Source: Gammaproteobacteria bacterium (GTDB lineage: Bacteria; Pseudomonadota; Gammaproteobacteria; Natronospirales; REEB76). From it: 64,000 nucleotides of DNA. The notes under the pieces are model-generated. The model had not been told where the DNA came from. It made no database searches and worked only from the letters and a program-made list of their open reading frames with translations. This document shows positions 34,771-42,656 of the stretch, piece after piece. The position numbers were made by a program, and so were the translations under genes. Where the stretch lies: NCBI GenBank assembly GCA_035279405.1, contig DATEHU010000021.1, forward strand, positions 62,001 to 126,000, in the 5' to 3' direction. Numbering within the stretch: the first letter of the stretch is position 1; every line of letters begins with the position of its first letter.

Positions 34771-35339
34771 TGGCGAAGGACTATAAAAACTCGCCGAAAC
34801 CCAAAGACAAGCCGCGCGGCAAGAACGGCGGACTGCCCGGCTGGGGCTGGCTGATCATCGGCATCCTGGTGGCGGTGATCGTGATGAAAGGCGCGCCCAG
34901 GGTCTGGCAGCGCGTCCAGCACCACCTGCACCCGACCACCGGGCGGGAGGCGAAAACCCCGGGCAAAACCTCGACGCCGGCGCCGAACGCCTCCACCGCA
35001 CCGCATTTTGATTTCTACCGCATGCTGCCCTCGTTCCAGGTGGTCATCCCCAGCCAGGACAAGGAAACCCGCTCCGCCGACGTACCCGGCCCGGTGAGCC
35101 AGCCCGGCACCTATATCCTGCAGGTGGGTTCGTTCCAGGATTACGCGGAAGCCGACAAGCTCAAGGCCAACCTGGCGCTGCTCGGCATCGAATCCGGCAT
35201 CCAGACAGTCAAAGTGTCCAACGGCAGCACCTGGAACCGGGTGCGCATCGGTCCCATCCAGAATCTTGCCGACCTCAATGCGCTGCGCTCCAAGCTCGCC
35301 CAGCACCACATCGAGCCGCTGGTCATCAAGACCAACTGA
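34770..35339 (+). CDS. SPOR-domain cell division protein (FtsN-like)
   Basis: The 189-residue protein has a basic cytoplasmic head ('KNSPKPKDKPRGKNGG'), one transmembrane helix (about residues 27-45), a Pro/Thr-rich periplasmic linker and a C-terminal SPOR domain ('GTYILQVGSFQDYAEADKLK', then 'WNRVRIGP' and a final strand). SPOR domains bind denuded septal peptidoglycan, and FtsN triggers constriction. The position after argS is usual for this gene. Its last 47 bp (35294-35340) are duplicated exactly at 38402-38448, so the inserted island leaves the coding sequence complete. Confidence 0.88.
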   Translation: MAKDYKNSPKPKDKPRGKNGGLPGWGWLIIGILVAVIVMKGAPRVWQRVQHHLHPTTGREAKTPGKTSTPAPNASTAPHFDFYRMLPSFQVVIPSQDKETRSADVPGPVSQPGTYILQVGSFQDYAEADKLKANLALLGIESGIQTVKVSNGSTWNRVRIGPIQNLADLNALRSKLAQHHIEPLVIKTN

Positions 35340-35340
35340 A
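35294..35340 (+). repeat. 47-bp direct repeat, left copy (att-like)
   Basis: The last 46 bp of the SPOR gene plus one base are identical to 38402-38448. The repeat bounds the 3.1 kb island, and integration at the 3' end of a gene with reconstruction of its end is typical of site-specific integration. Confidence 0.9.
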
Positions 35341-35435
35341 AAGGTTAGTTACCCCCCGTTCGTGCTATGCGCAGCGAAGTTGCAGGATGTAACGCCAATG
35401 GAATTGAACAGAGCATCCCGGGATATCAGACTAAA

Positions 35436-35722
35436 CTAGTCTGCGTCCGTTGCGGCATTACGCCTCGCGTGCCACACACGCAGAATTTCAATCACATCTT
35501 CTTTGACACGGTAGATGAGGCGATAGGGCGTACGACCGATCACCCACTCACGGGTCCGGCTCTTTCGCCGGGCCGTCCGATGTAGGGGTTATCGCGCAAC
35601 TGCTTCCCTGCTTCCCACACCCGCTCACCGATCCGTTGGGCCGCGCGCGGGTTATCTTGTGCGATGTAGGTCTGGGCTTCGATGAGATCGGCTAAGGCGG
35701 GGCGGGTCCATTTAACTCTCAA
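35436..35722 (-). pseudogene. Frameshifted ParE/RelE-type toxin
   Basis: The frame from ATG 35722 encodes 'MRVKWTRPALADLIEAQTYI', a normal ParE N-terminus, but it stops at 35540 after 60 residues. The rest of the toxin is present in another frame: from about 35553 onwards the sequence reads 'EWVIGRTPYRLIYRVKEDVI' and 'ILRVWHARRNAATDAD', the expected ParE ending, with a stop at 35436. One base is missing near 35553 (total length 287 = 3 x 96 - 1). Either the gene is dead or there is an assembly error in a GC-rich run. Intact ParE poisons DNA gyrase. Confidence 0.85.
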
Positions 35723-35921
35723 CGTTCACGTCCCATTTCTTGAACGCGGCTTTGACTTCTTCGTCGGTGGCGAATTCGCCCCGGTCCGCCGCAGCGATGC
35801 CGGTTTCAATGGCTTTGCGAAAGCGCGCTTCCTCAATCACATCGTCCCAAGTGGCGTTCTTCGGCAGCTTGTCCGCCAGACGGTGAACTTTGTCGCTAAT
35901 GGTTTCAGGGGCGCTCGCCAT
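35712..35921 (-). CDS. Antitoxin of the ParE-type toxin
   Basis: This 69-residue acidic protein overlaps the toxin start by 11 bp, the classic antitoxin-toxin layout. It has a helical body 'DKVHRLADKLPKNATWDDVIEEARFRKAIETG' (in pieces) and a C-terminal region 'GEFATDEEVKAAFKKWDVN', which would wrap the toxin. It lacks an obvious ribbon-helix-helix DNA-binding N-terminus, so it belongs to the short 'KNATWDDV'-type antitoxins rather than to classic ParD. The ATG at 35921 was preferred to an ATG three codons upstream. With the toxin frameshifted, it may now only protect against related toxins. Confidence 0.75.
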   Translation of the reverse strand: MASAPETISDKVHRLADKLPKNATWDDVIEEARFRKAIETGIAAADRGEFATDEEVKAAFKKWDVNVES

Positions 35922-36068
35922 GGTTTGCACTCACGGATTGGACAGGCGGATTTTAAGCCTTATACACCGCCTCATTCCACTGCCTTCTGCGCCAAAGCTC
36001 CCAGCCAGATGCACACCACGGACGCGGATCATCTGCCACGTGGCCGGCCCCGTCTAGGGCATGAAGCG

Positions 36069-36515
36069 CTACCTATGTATGGAACCGCAGAAGAAACAGG
36101 CGCTGCTCGGATCAATCTCCGACAGCGGATTGTTCTCCACATACGCATAGCGAGCGAAGCTCTGACTATCGAGCGGGTCGGGCACGGTCGGATCGGCAGA
36201 AATAAATCTGCCGATCTCCGGGTCATACACCCGCCCGTTCATGTGCACCAGCCCCACCGCATCCAGTTGCTGCTGGCCGGTGTAGCCCTTGTCGGTGATG
36301 TCCGTGAGGTCGGGCAGGCTGGAGTAAGGCTGCCAGTTGGTCGGGTCGCGCCGCTCGCCAAACGCTCCGTAGCTCATGCGCTCGTCCACCGTGCCCACTT
36401 CGTCCGTGATCACGCTCACTCCGCCCAGGTGATTGCCCGTGACGTAGCGCGTGGTCAGTATCCCGTCGTCCCGCACCGTGCGGATCGCCACCACCCCGGT
36501 GCCGAGAAGGGTCAC
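36069..36515 (-). pseudogene. Orphan RHS core fragment with a vestigial tip
   Basis: This 148-codon frame contains the end of an RHS repeat core: 'RYVTGNHLGGVSVITDEVG', 'MSYGAFGERRDP', 'KGYTGQQQLDAVGLVHMNGRVYDPEIGRFISADP' (in pieces) and 'ARYAYVENNPLSEIDPS'. The core normally ends in a DPxG motif, followed by a variable toxin. Here DPSS is followed by only 11 residues ('ACFFCGSIHR') and a stop. The same 400-bp core occurs without gaps at 37939-38338. It has no RHS shell or signal and is best read as a displaced or decayed tip cassette. Confidence 0.8.
36105..36504 (-). repeat. 400-bp RHS core direct repeat, copy 1
   Basis: This segment aligns without gaps to 37939-38338 at the DNA level with mostly synonymous differences. 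It marks the cassette boundary of tandem orphan RHS tips. Confidence 0.85.
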
Positions 36516-36542
36516 CGGTTACTTGATCAAATTCAAAACCCG

Positions 36543-36959
36543 TTACTGCACGAGACCTATTGTAAACGCCTGATATCTGATGATAACAACGCTTACAACA
36601 GCCCAGACTAACACATACATCCAGATACCAATATTGCGGTACAACGCTTGGCGTTTCGTTTCTTTAAGGTTCTCAAACTTTGCAAGAATAATTTTGTACC
36701 TGAGTCCCCATCTACCTTCACAGAGCAGTAGAAATGCCGCCATTAATCCATATTTTTCAACACTCGGCAGTGCCAAAAGTTTTCCTATTACATCATATCC
36801 AGTTAGTAGTGCTGCCAATGATGACATACCGATAATAGTTACAAGTAAAACAACAAGTGTCCAAGAAAAAGCAGACCATGATGCCCAGTATTCACCCTTT
36901 CCGGCCTGCCGGATGTAGCGGTATTGGCGATAGAAAACATAATCGAAAAAACGCAGCAT
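36543..36959 (-). CDS. Candidate immunity protein, four-helix membrane protein
   Basis: The 138-residue protein has about four hydrophobic helices ('LVVLLVTIIGMSSLAALL', 'YGLMAAFLLLCEG', 'NIGIWMYVLVWAVVSVVII') and basic loops. Its start lies 4 bp after the stop of the RHS tip gene, the normal place for an immunity gene. The DNA is AT-rich compared with everything around it, which suggests recent acquisition. A membrane immunity protein is expected if the toxin acts on the inner membrane. I recognise no family. The start at 36959 was preferred over 36995, which would overlap the RHS gene. Confidence 0.6.
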   Translation of the reverse strand: MLRFFDYVFYRQYRYIRQAGKGEYWASWSAFSWTLVVLLVTIIGMSSLAALLTGYDVIGKLLALPSVEKYGLMAAFLLLCEGRWGLRYKIILAKFENLKETKRQALYRNIGIWMYVLVWAVVSVVIIRYQAFTIGLVQ

Positions 36960-36963
36960 GTTT

Positions 36964-38385
36964 TCACGGACCTGGATAACCAGGAACTGGCACACCTTGT
37001 TGCAAATCTTGTTGAATTACGGGCAGCGAAGCCCCATAACCAATTTCATTGTTTATAGCGCACGCACCTTCGCATGCCGGTGGAGCATTCTCCTGAATAA
37101 TTCTTGCAAAATCATAAAGAGCTGCACCCACAATAATCCATTCGTTACGAGATTTTAGTGCTGCCACATTCACGGCCAAGTCGCTTGTATCAAGCGCAAG
37201 CGTTGTATTGGTTGAATGAGGATTATAAAAATCCAAATAAAGCTTCACAGCACCAAGTATGGCTGCACCACCAGATAATGCCCTGCCAATGATTCCGGCC
37301 GTACGGGCAATTGTTTGGACAGTATTAGCCGGTGCCAGTGGGGGACCATAAACCTGAGTTCCATATTTAATTGCGTTAGCTGCATCTGCTCCTATACTGA
37401 GGCCGCCCGGAATCGTCATTCCCACCGACCCCGGAACCTTGGGCGCGCCGACGGTCGATCCGCCGCCGATGGGCATATGAGCGTTGGGGATTTCTATCAA
37501 TTCCCGCGGCCGAATCGCGTTAATCCCGGGTCCGGCGTTGAAAATACTCCCGTCCCACGTGGTGAATCCATCGGTGCTGTTGATTATATTCAGTACCTGG
37601 TTGTCACCGCCGCAATTAATCACATCGCAACTGTCAGTTGCAAACGGCCCCGTATCACCGTAACACGCACCGGTGGGATTCGTCGCACACGGGTTTTGCG
37701 ATTGTCCCTGTTGCTGTTGCTGCGGCGGAGGAGGCGGTGCCGGTGGCACGGTAGGTGCAGGCGGAACCGGGGTTTGTCCAGTCCCGACAGGCGACGGCAT
37801 AGTCCCGTTTCCGTAATCAGCAGCAATCTTTGTAGGGGCAAGTTTCGGTCCCGGTGCAGAACAGGGGTTGTAATTTCCCGTATAACAGTCCCAACGTGAT
37901 GTCACTACATCCCACATATAATGATCAGGCTCAAATCCGCTCGGATCAATCGCCGAGAGCGGATTGTTCTCGACATACGCATAGCGGGCAAAACTCTGCC
38001 CATCCAGCAGGTCGGGCACGGTCGGATCGGCGCTCATGAACCTGCCAATCTGCGGGTCATACACCCGCCCGTTCATGTGCACCAAGCCCACCGCGTCCAA
38101 CTGCTGCTGGCCGGTGTAGCCCTTGTCGGTGATGTTCGTGAGGTCGGGCATGCTGGCGTAGGGCTGCCAAGTCGTGGGGTCGCGCCGTTCTCCAAATGCT
38201 CCGTAGCTCATGCGCTGATCCACCGTGCCCACTTCATCGCTGATCACGCTCACCCCGCCCAGATGATTGCCCGTCACATAGCGCGTGGTCAGAATCCCGT
38301 CGTCGCGCACCGTGCGGATCGCCACCACCCCGGTGCCGCTGCTCTGCAGGTGTGGACCGCACGCTCCCGACATCCGCCCACTCAT
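36964..38385 (-). CDS. Orphan RHS C-terminal tip with variable toxin domain
   Basis: The 473-residue protein begins with about 130 residues of RHS core, ending 'ENNPLSAIDPSGF', which is the DPxG boundary. The rest is a variable region: a Pro/Gln-rich linker ('PAPTVPPAPPPPPQQQQQGQ'), a Cys-containing stretch ('CYGDTGPFATDSCDVINCGG') and a C-terminal half with a hydrophobic segment ('TAGIIGRALSGGAAILGAVKL') and 'EWIIVGAALYDFARII'. No known nuclease, deaminase or ADP-ribosyltransferase motif is visible. The hydrophobic part and the membrane partner gene suggest a membrane-acting toxin. The large RHS shell is absent, so it is an orphan cassette that may be expressed only after recombination. Confidence 0.75.
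   Translation of the reverse strand: MSGRMSGACGPHLQSSGTGVVAIRTVRDDGILTTRYVTGNHLGGVSVISDEVGTVDQRMSYGAFGERRDPTTWQPYASMPDLTNITDKGYTGQQQLDAVGLVHMNGRVYDPQIGRFMSADPTVPDLLDGQSFARYAYVENNPLSAIDPSGFEPDHYMWDVVTSRWDCYTGNYNPCSAPGPKLAPTKIAADYGNGTMPSPVGTGQTPVPPAPTVPPAPPPPPQQQQQGQSQNPCATNPTGACYGDTGPFATDSCDVINCGGDNQVLNIINSTDGFTTWDGSIFNAGPGINAIRPRELIEIPNAHMPIGGGSTVGAPKVPGSVGMTIPGGLSIGADAANAIKYGTQVYGPPLAPANTVQTIARTAGIIGRALSGGAAILGAVKLYLDFYNPHSTNTTLALDTSDLAVNVAALKSRNEWIIVGAALYDFARIIQENAPPACEGACAINNEIGYGASLPVIQQDLQQGVPVPGYPGP
37939..38338 (-). repeat. 400-bp RHS core direct repeat, copy 2
   Basis: This copy forms the core part of the intact orphan tip gene. It pairs with 36105-36504. Recombination between them would swap the toxin/immunity cassette for the vestigial tip. 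Confidence 0.85.
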
Positions 38386-38401
38386 TAACCTAAGAGCTTC
38401 G

Positions 38402-38448
38402 GCTCGCCCAGCACCACATCGAGCCGCTGGTCATCAAGACCAACTGAA
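38402..38448 (+). repeat. 47-bp direct repeat, right copy (att-like)
   Basis: This is an exact copy of the SPOR gene's 3' end, including its stop codon, ending 4 bp before the ntrX-like stop codon. It is the second boundary of the island. Confidence 0.9.
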
Positions 38449-38452
38449 GGCG

Positions 38453-39826
38453 TCAGGCGCCCTCGTCGTCGGCCAGATTGCGGAAATCAATTCCCAGCGA
38501 GTTGAGCTTACGGTACAGATGCGTGCGTTCCATGCCGACGCGCTCCGCGAGCTTGCCGACCTTGCCGCCGCAGAGCTGCAACTGCTGTTCAAGATACGCG
38601 CGCTCGAAATGTTCGCGCGCTTCGCGCAGCGGCAGCGCCAGCAGATCCTGTTTCACCAGCGGGCCGTCGGCGCTATAGGGCGCGAGTGCGGCTTCCAATT
38701 CTTCCAGCGACACCTCGCGATCCTCGCCCAGCACCAGTAGGCGGCGCACCAGATTGCGCAGCTCCGCCAGATTTCCGGGCCAGGGATAATTGCGCAGGCG
38801 GTTCTGGGCCGCCACGCTGAAGCGCCGGTACTCCAGCCGCTCGCTGTCGGCGAGCGCGTCGCTGTAATAGCGCAGAAGTTCCGGCACGTCCTCAAGATAA
38901 CTGCGCAGCGGCGGCACCTGGATGACTACGCTGCTCACATGCTCGTAGAGATCGCGGCGGAAACGGCCGTCCGCCAGTTGGTGCTCTATGGTCGGCTCGA
39001 CGGAAGCTATGAGGCGCAATTCCAGGCGGTTGGATGCCTGCGCGCCCACGCGCGTGTAACCGCCCTGCTGCAGCACGTTGTACAAAAGCTCCTGCACCGC
39101 AAGCGGCATGCCGGTGAGTTCGTTCAGGAACAGCGTGCCCTCACGCGCCGCATCCAGCCAGCCGGGCTCGACCTGTCCCGCGCTTTCGCGCCCGAGCCAA
39201 CGCATTTCGATTTCCGCCTGCGGCACGCCGGTGAGCACCGCGCTCACGAACGGTCCGGCGGACTGTGCGCTGAGAGCATGCATGTAGCGTGCCGCGCTTT
39301 CCCGGCCACTGCCCGCTTCGCCGAGCAGCAGCACCGGACTGTCCTGGCTGGCCGCGCGCCGGCATTGCTCGCGCAGTCGCTGCATGACGCGGCTGCGGCC
39401 CAGCGGCTCGAGCGACGCCGGCTGGCCGTGCGCCGCCGGGGCATTGCGCGTGTCGCGCCCGCCGGCGATTGCCTGTTCCACGGTGCGCAAGAGCTTGGCC
39501 AGCGACAGCGGCTTCTCGACAAAATCCAGTGCCCCGAGGCGCGTGGCTTCCATTGCGGTATCCACGGTGCCGTGGCCCGACAGCATCACCACCGGGAACG
39601 GCAAGCGCTGCTCGCGCGTCCATTCCTTGAGCAGGCTGATGCCGTCCATGTCCGGCATCCAGATGTCGAGCAGCACCAGGTCCGGTTCGCCCTGACGGCG
39701 CGCGCTGCGGGCTTCCGCGGCGCTGCCCGCCACTTTCACTTCGTAGCCTTCCTCGGTGAGGATTTCCTGGACCATGGCGCGGATGTCCGCTTCATCGTCC
39801 ACCACCAGAATCTGCGAGGCTCGCAT
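38453..39826 (-). CDS. NtrX-like response regulator with degenerate AAA+ domain
   Basis: The 457-residue protein has a normal receiver (acidic pair at residues 10-12, Asp54 in 'LVLLDIWMPD', Lys105), an AAA+-like middle domain and a Fis-type helix-turn-helix at the end ('GKVGKLAERVGMERTHLYRKL'). The middle domain has lost key sigma-54 activator features: Walker A reads GEAGSGRES, with Arg175 in place of Lys; the GAFTGA loop is absent around residues 211-222 ('LGRESAGQVEPG'); and Walker B reads FLNEL, with Asn235 for Asp. It probably acts as a DNA-binding regulator without ATP-driven activation, as reported for some NtrX proteins. It follows its NtrY-like kinase by 11 bp. Confidence 0.88.
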   Translation of the reverse strand: MRASQILVVDDEADIRAMVQEILTEEGYEVKVAGSAAEARSARRQGEPDLVLLDIWMPDMDGISLLKEWTREQRLPFPVVMLSGHGTVDTAMEATRLGALDFVEKPLSLAKLLRTVEQAIAGGRDTRNAPAAHGQPASLEPLGRSRVMQRLREQCRRAASQDSPVLLLGEAGSGRESAARYMHALSAQSAGPFVSAVLTGVPQAEIEMRWLGRESAGQVEPGWLDAAREGTLFLNELTGMPLAVQELLYNVLQQGGYTRVGAQASNRLELRLIASVEPTIEHQLADGRFRRDLYEHVSSVVIQVPPLRSYLEDVPELLRYYSDALADSERLEYRRFSVAAQNRLRNYPWPGNLAELRNLVRRLLVLGEDREVSLEELEAALAPYSADGPLVKQDLLALPLREAREHFERAYLEQQLQLCGGKVGKLAERVGMERTHLYRKLNSLGIDFRNLADDEGA

Positions 39827-39837
39827 GCACTACTCTC

Positions 39838-42042
39838 CTAGGCGCCGGAGCGCCGTTGCAGGCCGCCAAACAATGCGTTGCTGCGGCCGCCCTCGGTGAC
39901 CGGCAGACGAATGCTCACCACGGCGCCGCCCTCGGGACCGTTGCGCACGCGGATGCTGCCACCGTGCTCTTCCACCAGTTTCTTGACGATCGCCAATCCG
40001 AGGCCGGTGCCCTTGGGTTTGCTGGTCACGTACGGTTCGAACGCATGTCCGAGGATCTCGGCATCGAAACCCGGGCCGTTGTCCTCCACCAGAATCTCCG
40101 CCAACTCCTCCTTGTTGCGGTGGTAATAATGCGTGGTGACTTTCACGCGCCCGGTCTTGCGACCCTCCAGCGCTTCCTGCGCGTTCTTGAGCAGATTATG
40201 CAGCATTTGCCGCACCCTGCCCGAGTCGGCATCCACCCGCGGCAAGTCGTCGTCCAGCTTCAACTGAATGGCCGTGCCGGACTCGCGCGTGCGATAGAAC
40301 TCGGTGACTTCGCGCACCAGCGCGTTCAGGTCCAGCGGTGCAAATTCCAGCGGCGGGGTATGCGCGTATTCGCTGAAGGCATTGACCATGGACTTCATGG
40401 CTTCGACCTGTTGCACGATGGTATGCGTGGAGCGCTCCAGCACCTCGGCGTCGCTGCCCTTGAACTGTGGCAGGTATTTGCGGCGCAGGCGTTCCGCCGC
40501 CAGACGTATGGGGGTGAGCGGATTCTTGATCTCGTGCGCCAAGCGCCGCGCCACTTCGCCCCAGGCGGCATCACGCTGCGCTTCGATGAGTGCCGTCAGA
40601 TCGTCGAACACCAGCACGTGACCGGGCGCGTCGCCGCTGCCGGTGAGCGTGGTGCAGCTCACCATCAGCATGCGCCGGCCGGTGGCGCCGTGCAACAGCA
40701 TTTCCTCGCGCCACTCGGTCTCGCCCGCGTCCAGATGCTTGCGGCAGGCGCTCACGAACTGTGCGCACAGCGACGACTCACCGGCGAGCGGCGCCAGCGA
40801 TTTGTTGAGGTGGCGGCTGAGATCGGTATCCAGTACCGCGCTCGCGGCCGGATTCGCGGTCTTGAGCGTGAGATTGGCGCCCAGCGAGATCACGCCCGAA
40901 GACAGCCGCGTGAGCACCGCGTCCAGATAACTGCGCTCGCTTTCCACCTGCGCACGGCTCTTGCGCGCCGCGTCCTGCGCCAGCGACAGGCGCTGGGTCA
41001 TTTCGTTGAACGAGGACACCAGATAACCGATTTCGTCGCGCGAGGTCAGCGGCAGGCGCGTGCTGAAATCCCCGCGCGCCACGCTGCGCGTGCCTTCCAC
41101 CAGGTTCTGGATCGGTTCCACGAGCTTGCGCGCGGCCACGAACGCCACCCACACCGCCATCAGCACCGACAGTACCAGCACCAGCGAGAGCGTGAGCATG
41201 AAACTGTACTTGAGCGGCTGGCGCAGTACCGTGAGCTCGTGGTAGTGCGAATACGCGGCCTGCACCTGGTTGGCGAGGCCGCTTTGCTGGTCAGCCACCG
41301 GGAAAATCGCCTGCAGGATTTCCGGCCGCCACCACAAGCCACCCGCGGTCACCGGCACCAGCGCGCGAATGTGCAGACCGTTGTCGCCCGCCGGGTCCAG
41401 GCCCACGTACACGCCGCCGCTGCGCACCTGCATGAGCAGTTGCTCACCGGGCAGGTCCGGAATGAGCTGCGCCGAAAGCGCTGAGCTGGTGGCAATGATG
41501 TGCCCGTCCATGCCCGACAACAGCGTAAGCTGGGTGGCGCCGCTGCGACGACGCAGCAGGTCCAGCTGCTGAGGGGAATTCTCCGGACTGGTGACCGCCA
41601 GGGTGTTGCCGATCTGTTCGGTGCGCGCCAGCAGCTCGCGCACGCGCAACTGCAGCGCACTGCGCGACAGTTCGATGGCATCCTGCAGCGCGCGCTCCAC
41701 GCGCACGTCGAACCAGGAATCAATGCCACGGCTGATGAACTGCACCGAGAAGTAATACACCAGCACCACCGGCACGATGGCGAGCAGCACGAACATCACC
41801 ACCAGGCGCGTGGTCAGGCGCGAACCGGTGACGTTGCGGCGATACTGCAGCACCAGGCGCGCCAGGTTCCAGCCGATGACCGCCACCAGCACCAGCACGG
41901 CCACCGCGTTCACCATAAGCAGGCCGTCGTGCATTTGCTCGAAATCCGCGGAATTCGCCGTGCTCTTGCTGAGCAGCAGCAGCGACACCAGCATCACGAT
42001 CATGCCGGCCGCGATCACCAGGGGTACGACGTAGCGCCTCAT
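39838..42042 (-). CDS. NtrY-like membrane sensor histidine kinase
   Basis: The 734-residue kinase has two closely spaced helices at the N-terminus, a third near residue 85, a periplasmic sensor region of about 170 residues, a further helix near 280, a HAMP domain ('KLVEPIQNLVEGTRSVARGDF'), a PAS domain ('DAVLTRLSSGVISLGANLTL'), the H-box 'RRLAHEIKNPLTPIRLAAERL' (written in pieces), and an HATPase with 'LLKNAQEAL', 'VEDNGPGF' and 'GTGLGLAIVKKLVEEHGG'. This is the NtrY architecture, and the gene sits directly upstream of the NtrX-like regulator. The pair lies after rsmB and DUF4390, a conserved order in Gammaproteobacteria, where it is thought to respond to redox or envelope state rather than purely to nitrogen. 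Confidence 0.9.
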   Translation of the reverse strand: MRRYVVPLVIAAGMIVMLVSLLLLSKSTANSADFEQMHDGLLMVNAVAVLVLVAVIGWNLARLVLQYRRNVTGSRLTTRLVVMFVLLAIVPVVLVYYFSVQFISRGIDSWFDVRVERALQDAIELSRSALQLRVRELLARTEQIGNTLAVTSPENSPQQLDLLRRRSGATQLTLLSGMDGHIIATSSALSAQLIPDLPGEQLLMQVRSGGVYVGLDPAGDNGLHIRALVPVTAGGLWWRPEILQAIFPVADQQSGLANQVQAAYSHYHELTVLRQPLKYSFMLTLSLVLVLSVLMAVWVAFVAARKLVEPIQNLVEGTRSVARGDFSTRLPLTSRDEIGYLVSSFNEMTQRLSLAQDAARKSRAQVESERSYLDAVLTRLSSGVISLGANLTLKTANPAASAVLDTDLSRHLNKSLAPLAGESSLCAQFVSACRKHLDAGETEWREEMLLHGATGRRMLMVSCTTLTGSGDAPGHVLVFDDLTALIEAQRDAAWGEVARRLAHEIKNPLTPIRLAAERLRRKYLPQFKGSDAEVLERSTHTIVQQVEAMKSMVNAFSEYAHTPPLEFAPLDLNALVREVTEFYRTRESGTAIQLKLDDDLPRVDADSGRVRQMLHNLLKNAQEALEGRKTGRVKVTTHYYHRNKEELAEILVEDNGPGFDAEILGHAFEPYVTSKPKGTGLGLAIVKKLVEEHGGSIRVRNGPEGGAVVSIRLPVTEGGRSNALFGGLQRRSGA

Positions 42043-42641
42043 GAGGCGAGCACCCAGGCGTACCAGTCGCTCGACAGGTCCCAGCCCTTGAACAGTGACG
42101 CGATGAGTTTGAGCGGACCCGGGAACTCGGTGATGTCGAGCACCGCACGCATGCGGATCAGGTAGCGGGTGTGCGGCTCGAGCAGGCTGACGTCAATCAC
42201 CGGCAGATCGTTGACCTGGCCGAGATTCAGCACCGCGTCACGGTAGCTGGCGAAACTCTGCTGTTCGCCGCTGTTCAGGTTCTTGATCACGAAGCGCTGG
42301 GTGAGCGGATGGTAGCTGATCTGATAGCGCTCGGTGAGCGTCGCCACGGTCTGGTTCCAGAGCAAAAACCGCGGGTGGATGACCTGGATCTGCCATTCCA
42401 CGGTGAGCGGCACGCCATTTTCGAGCGCGTTCAGCACCTTGCCGCTCATGTTCAAATCCACATCCGCGCTCAGGTAATACACGCCGTTCAGCAACTCGGT
42501 GTAGGCGGTGCGGATCACGAAGCCGCCGCTGTTGTTGTCGGCATGCGCACCCGGTGACAGGCACATGCACAGCAGCGCACCGGTGAGCACGCCCGCGGCC
42601 AGACCGCGGCATGCCGGCAGCCGGCCGAACAGGCCGTTCAT
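42039..42641 (-). CDS. DUF4390 domain secreted protein
   Basis: The 200-residue protein has a signal peptide ('LAAGVLTGALLCMCLSPGAHA') followed by a single DUF4390 domain. This begins 'FVIRTAYTELLNGVYYLSADVDLNMS' and has 'ALENGVPLTVEWQIQVIHPR' and 'LRIRMRAVLDITEFPGPLKL'-type strands (here 'YLIRMRAVLDITEF'). The function is unknown, but the gene is regularly found between rsmB and the ntrYX-like pair. It overlaps the kinase start by four bases (ATGA), so the two are co-translated. It could supply the periplasmic input to the kinase. That is an inference from linkage only. Confidence 0.85.
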   Translation of the reverse strand: MNGLFGRLPACRGLAAGVLTGALLCMCLSPGAHADNNSGGFVIRTAYTELLNGVYYLSADVDLNMSGKVLNALENGVPLTVEWQIQVIHPRFLLWNQTVATLTERYQISYHPLTQRFVIKNLNSGEQQSFASYRDAVLNLGQVNDLPVIDVSLLEPHTRYLIRMRAVLDITEFPGPLKLIASLFKGWDLSSDWYAWVLAS

Positions 42642-42656
42642 GCCGATGCCAATCCG

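Larger units (their letters stand above)
35341..38448. mobile_element. 3.1-kb toxin/immunity island inserted between the SPOR gene and ntrX
   Basis: The segment between the two 47-bp repeats (unit length 3108 bp including one repeat) contains only accessory genes, all on the minus strand: orphan RHS tip, candidate immunity protein, second RHS fragment, antitoxin and broken ParE. If it is removed, the SPOR gene and the ntrX-like gene become convergent neighbours with 4 bp between their stop codons, which fits an uninterrupted core-genome order. No integrase, transposase or replication gene lies inside. Parts of it are clearly lower in GC than the flanks. It was either mobilised in trans or is the remnant of a larger element. 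Confidence 0.8.

Noticed and set aside
36964-38385. The RHS gene as a complete RHS/contact toxin.
   Set aside because: Only about 130 residues of core precede the tip; the thousand-residue shell and any secretion signal are missing.
39856-41484. A 542-codon plus-strand frame.
   Set aside because: It is a shadow of the NtrY-like kinase gene, which has all kinase motifs on the minus strand.
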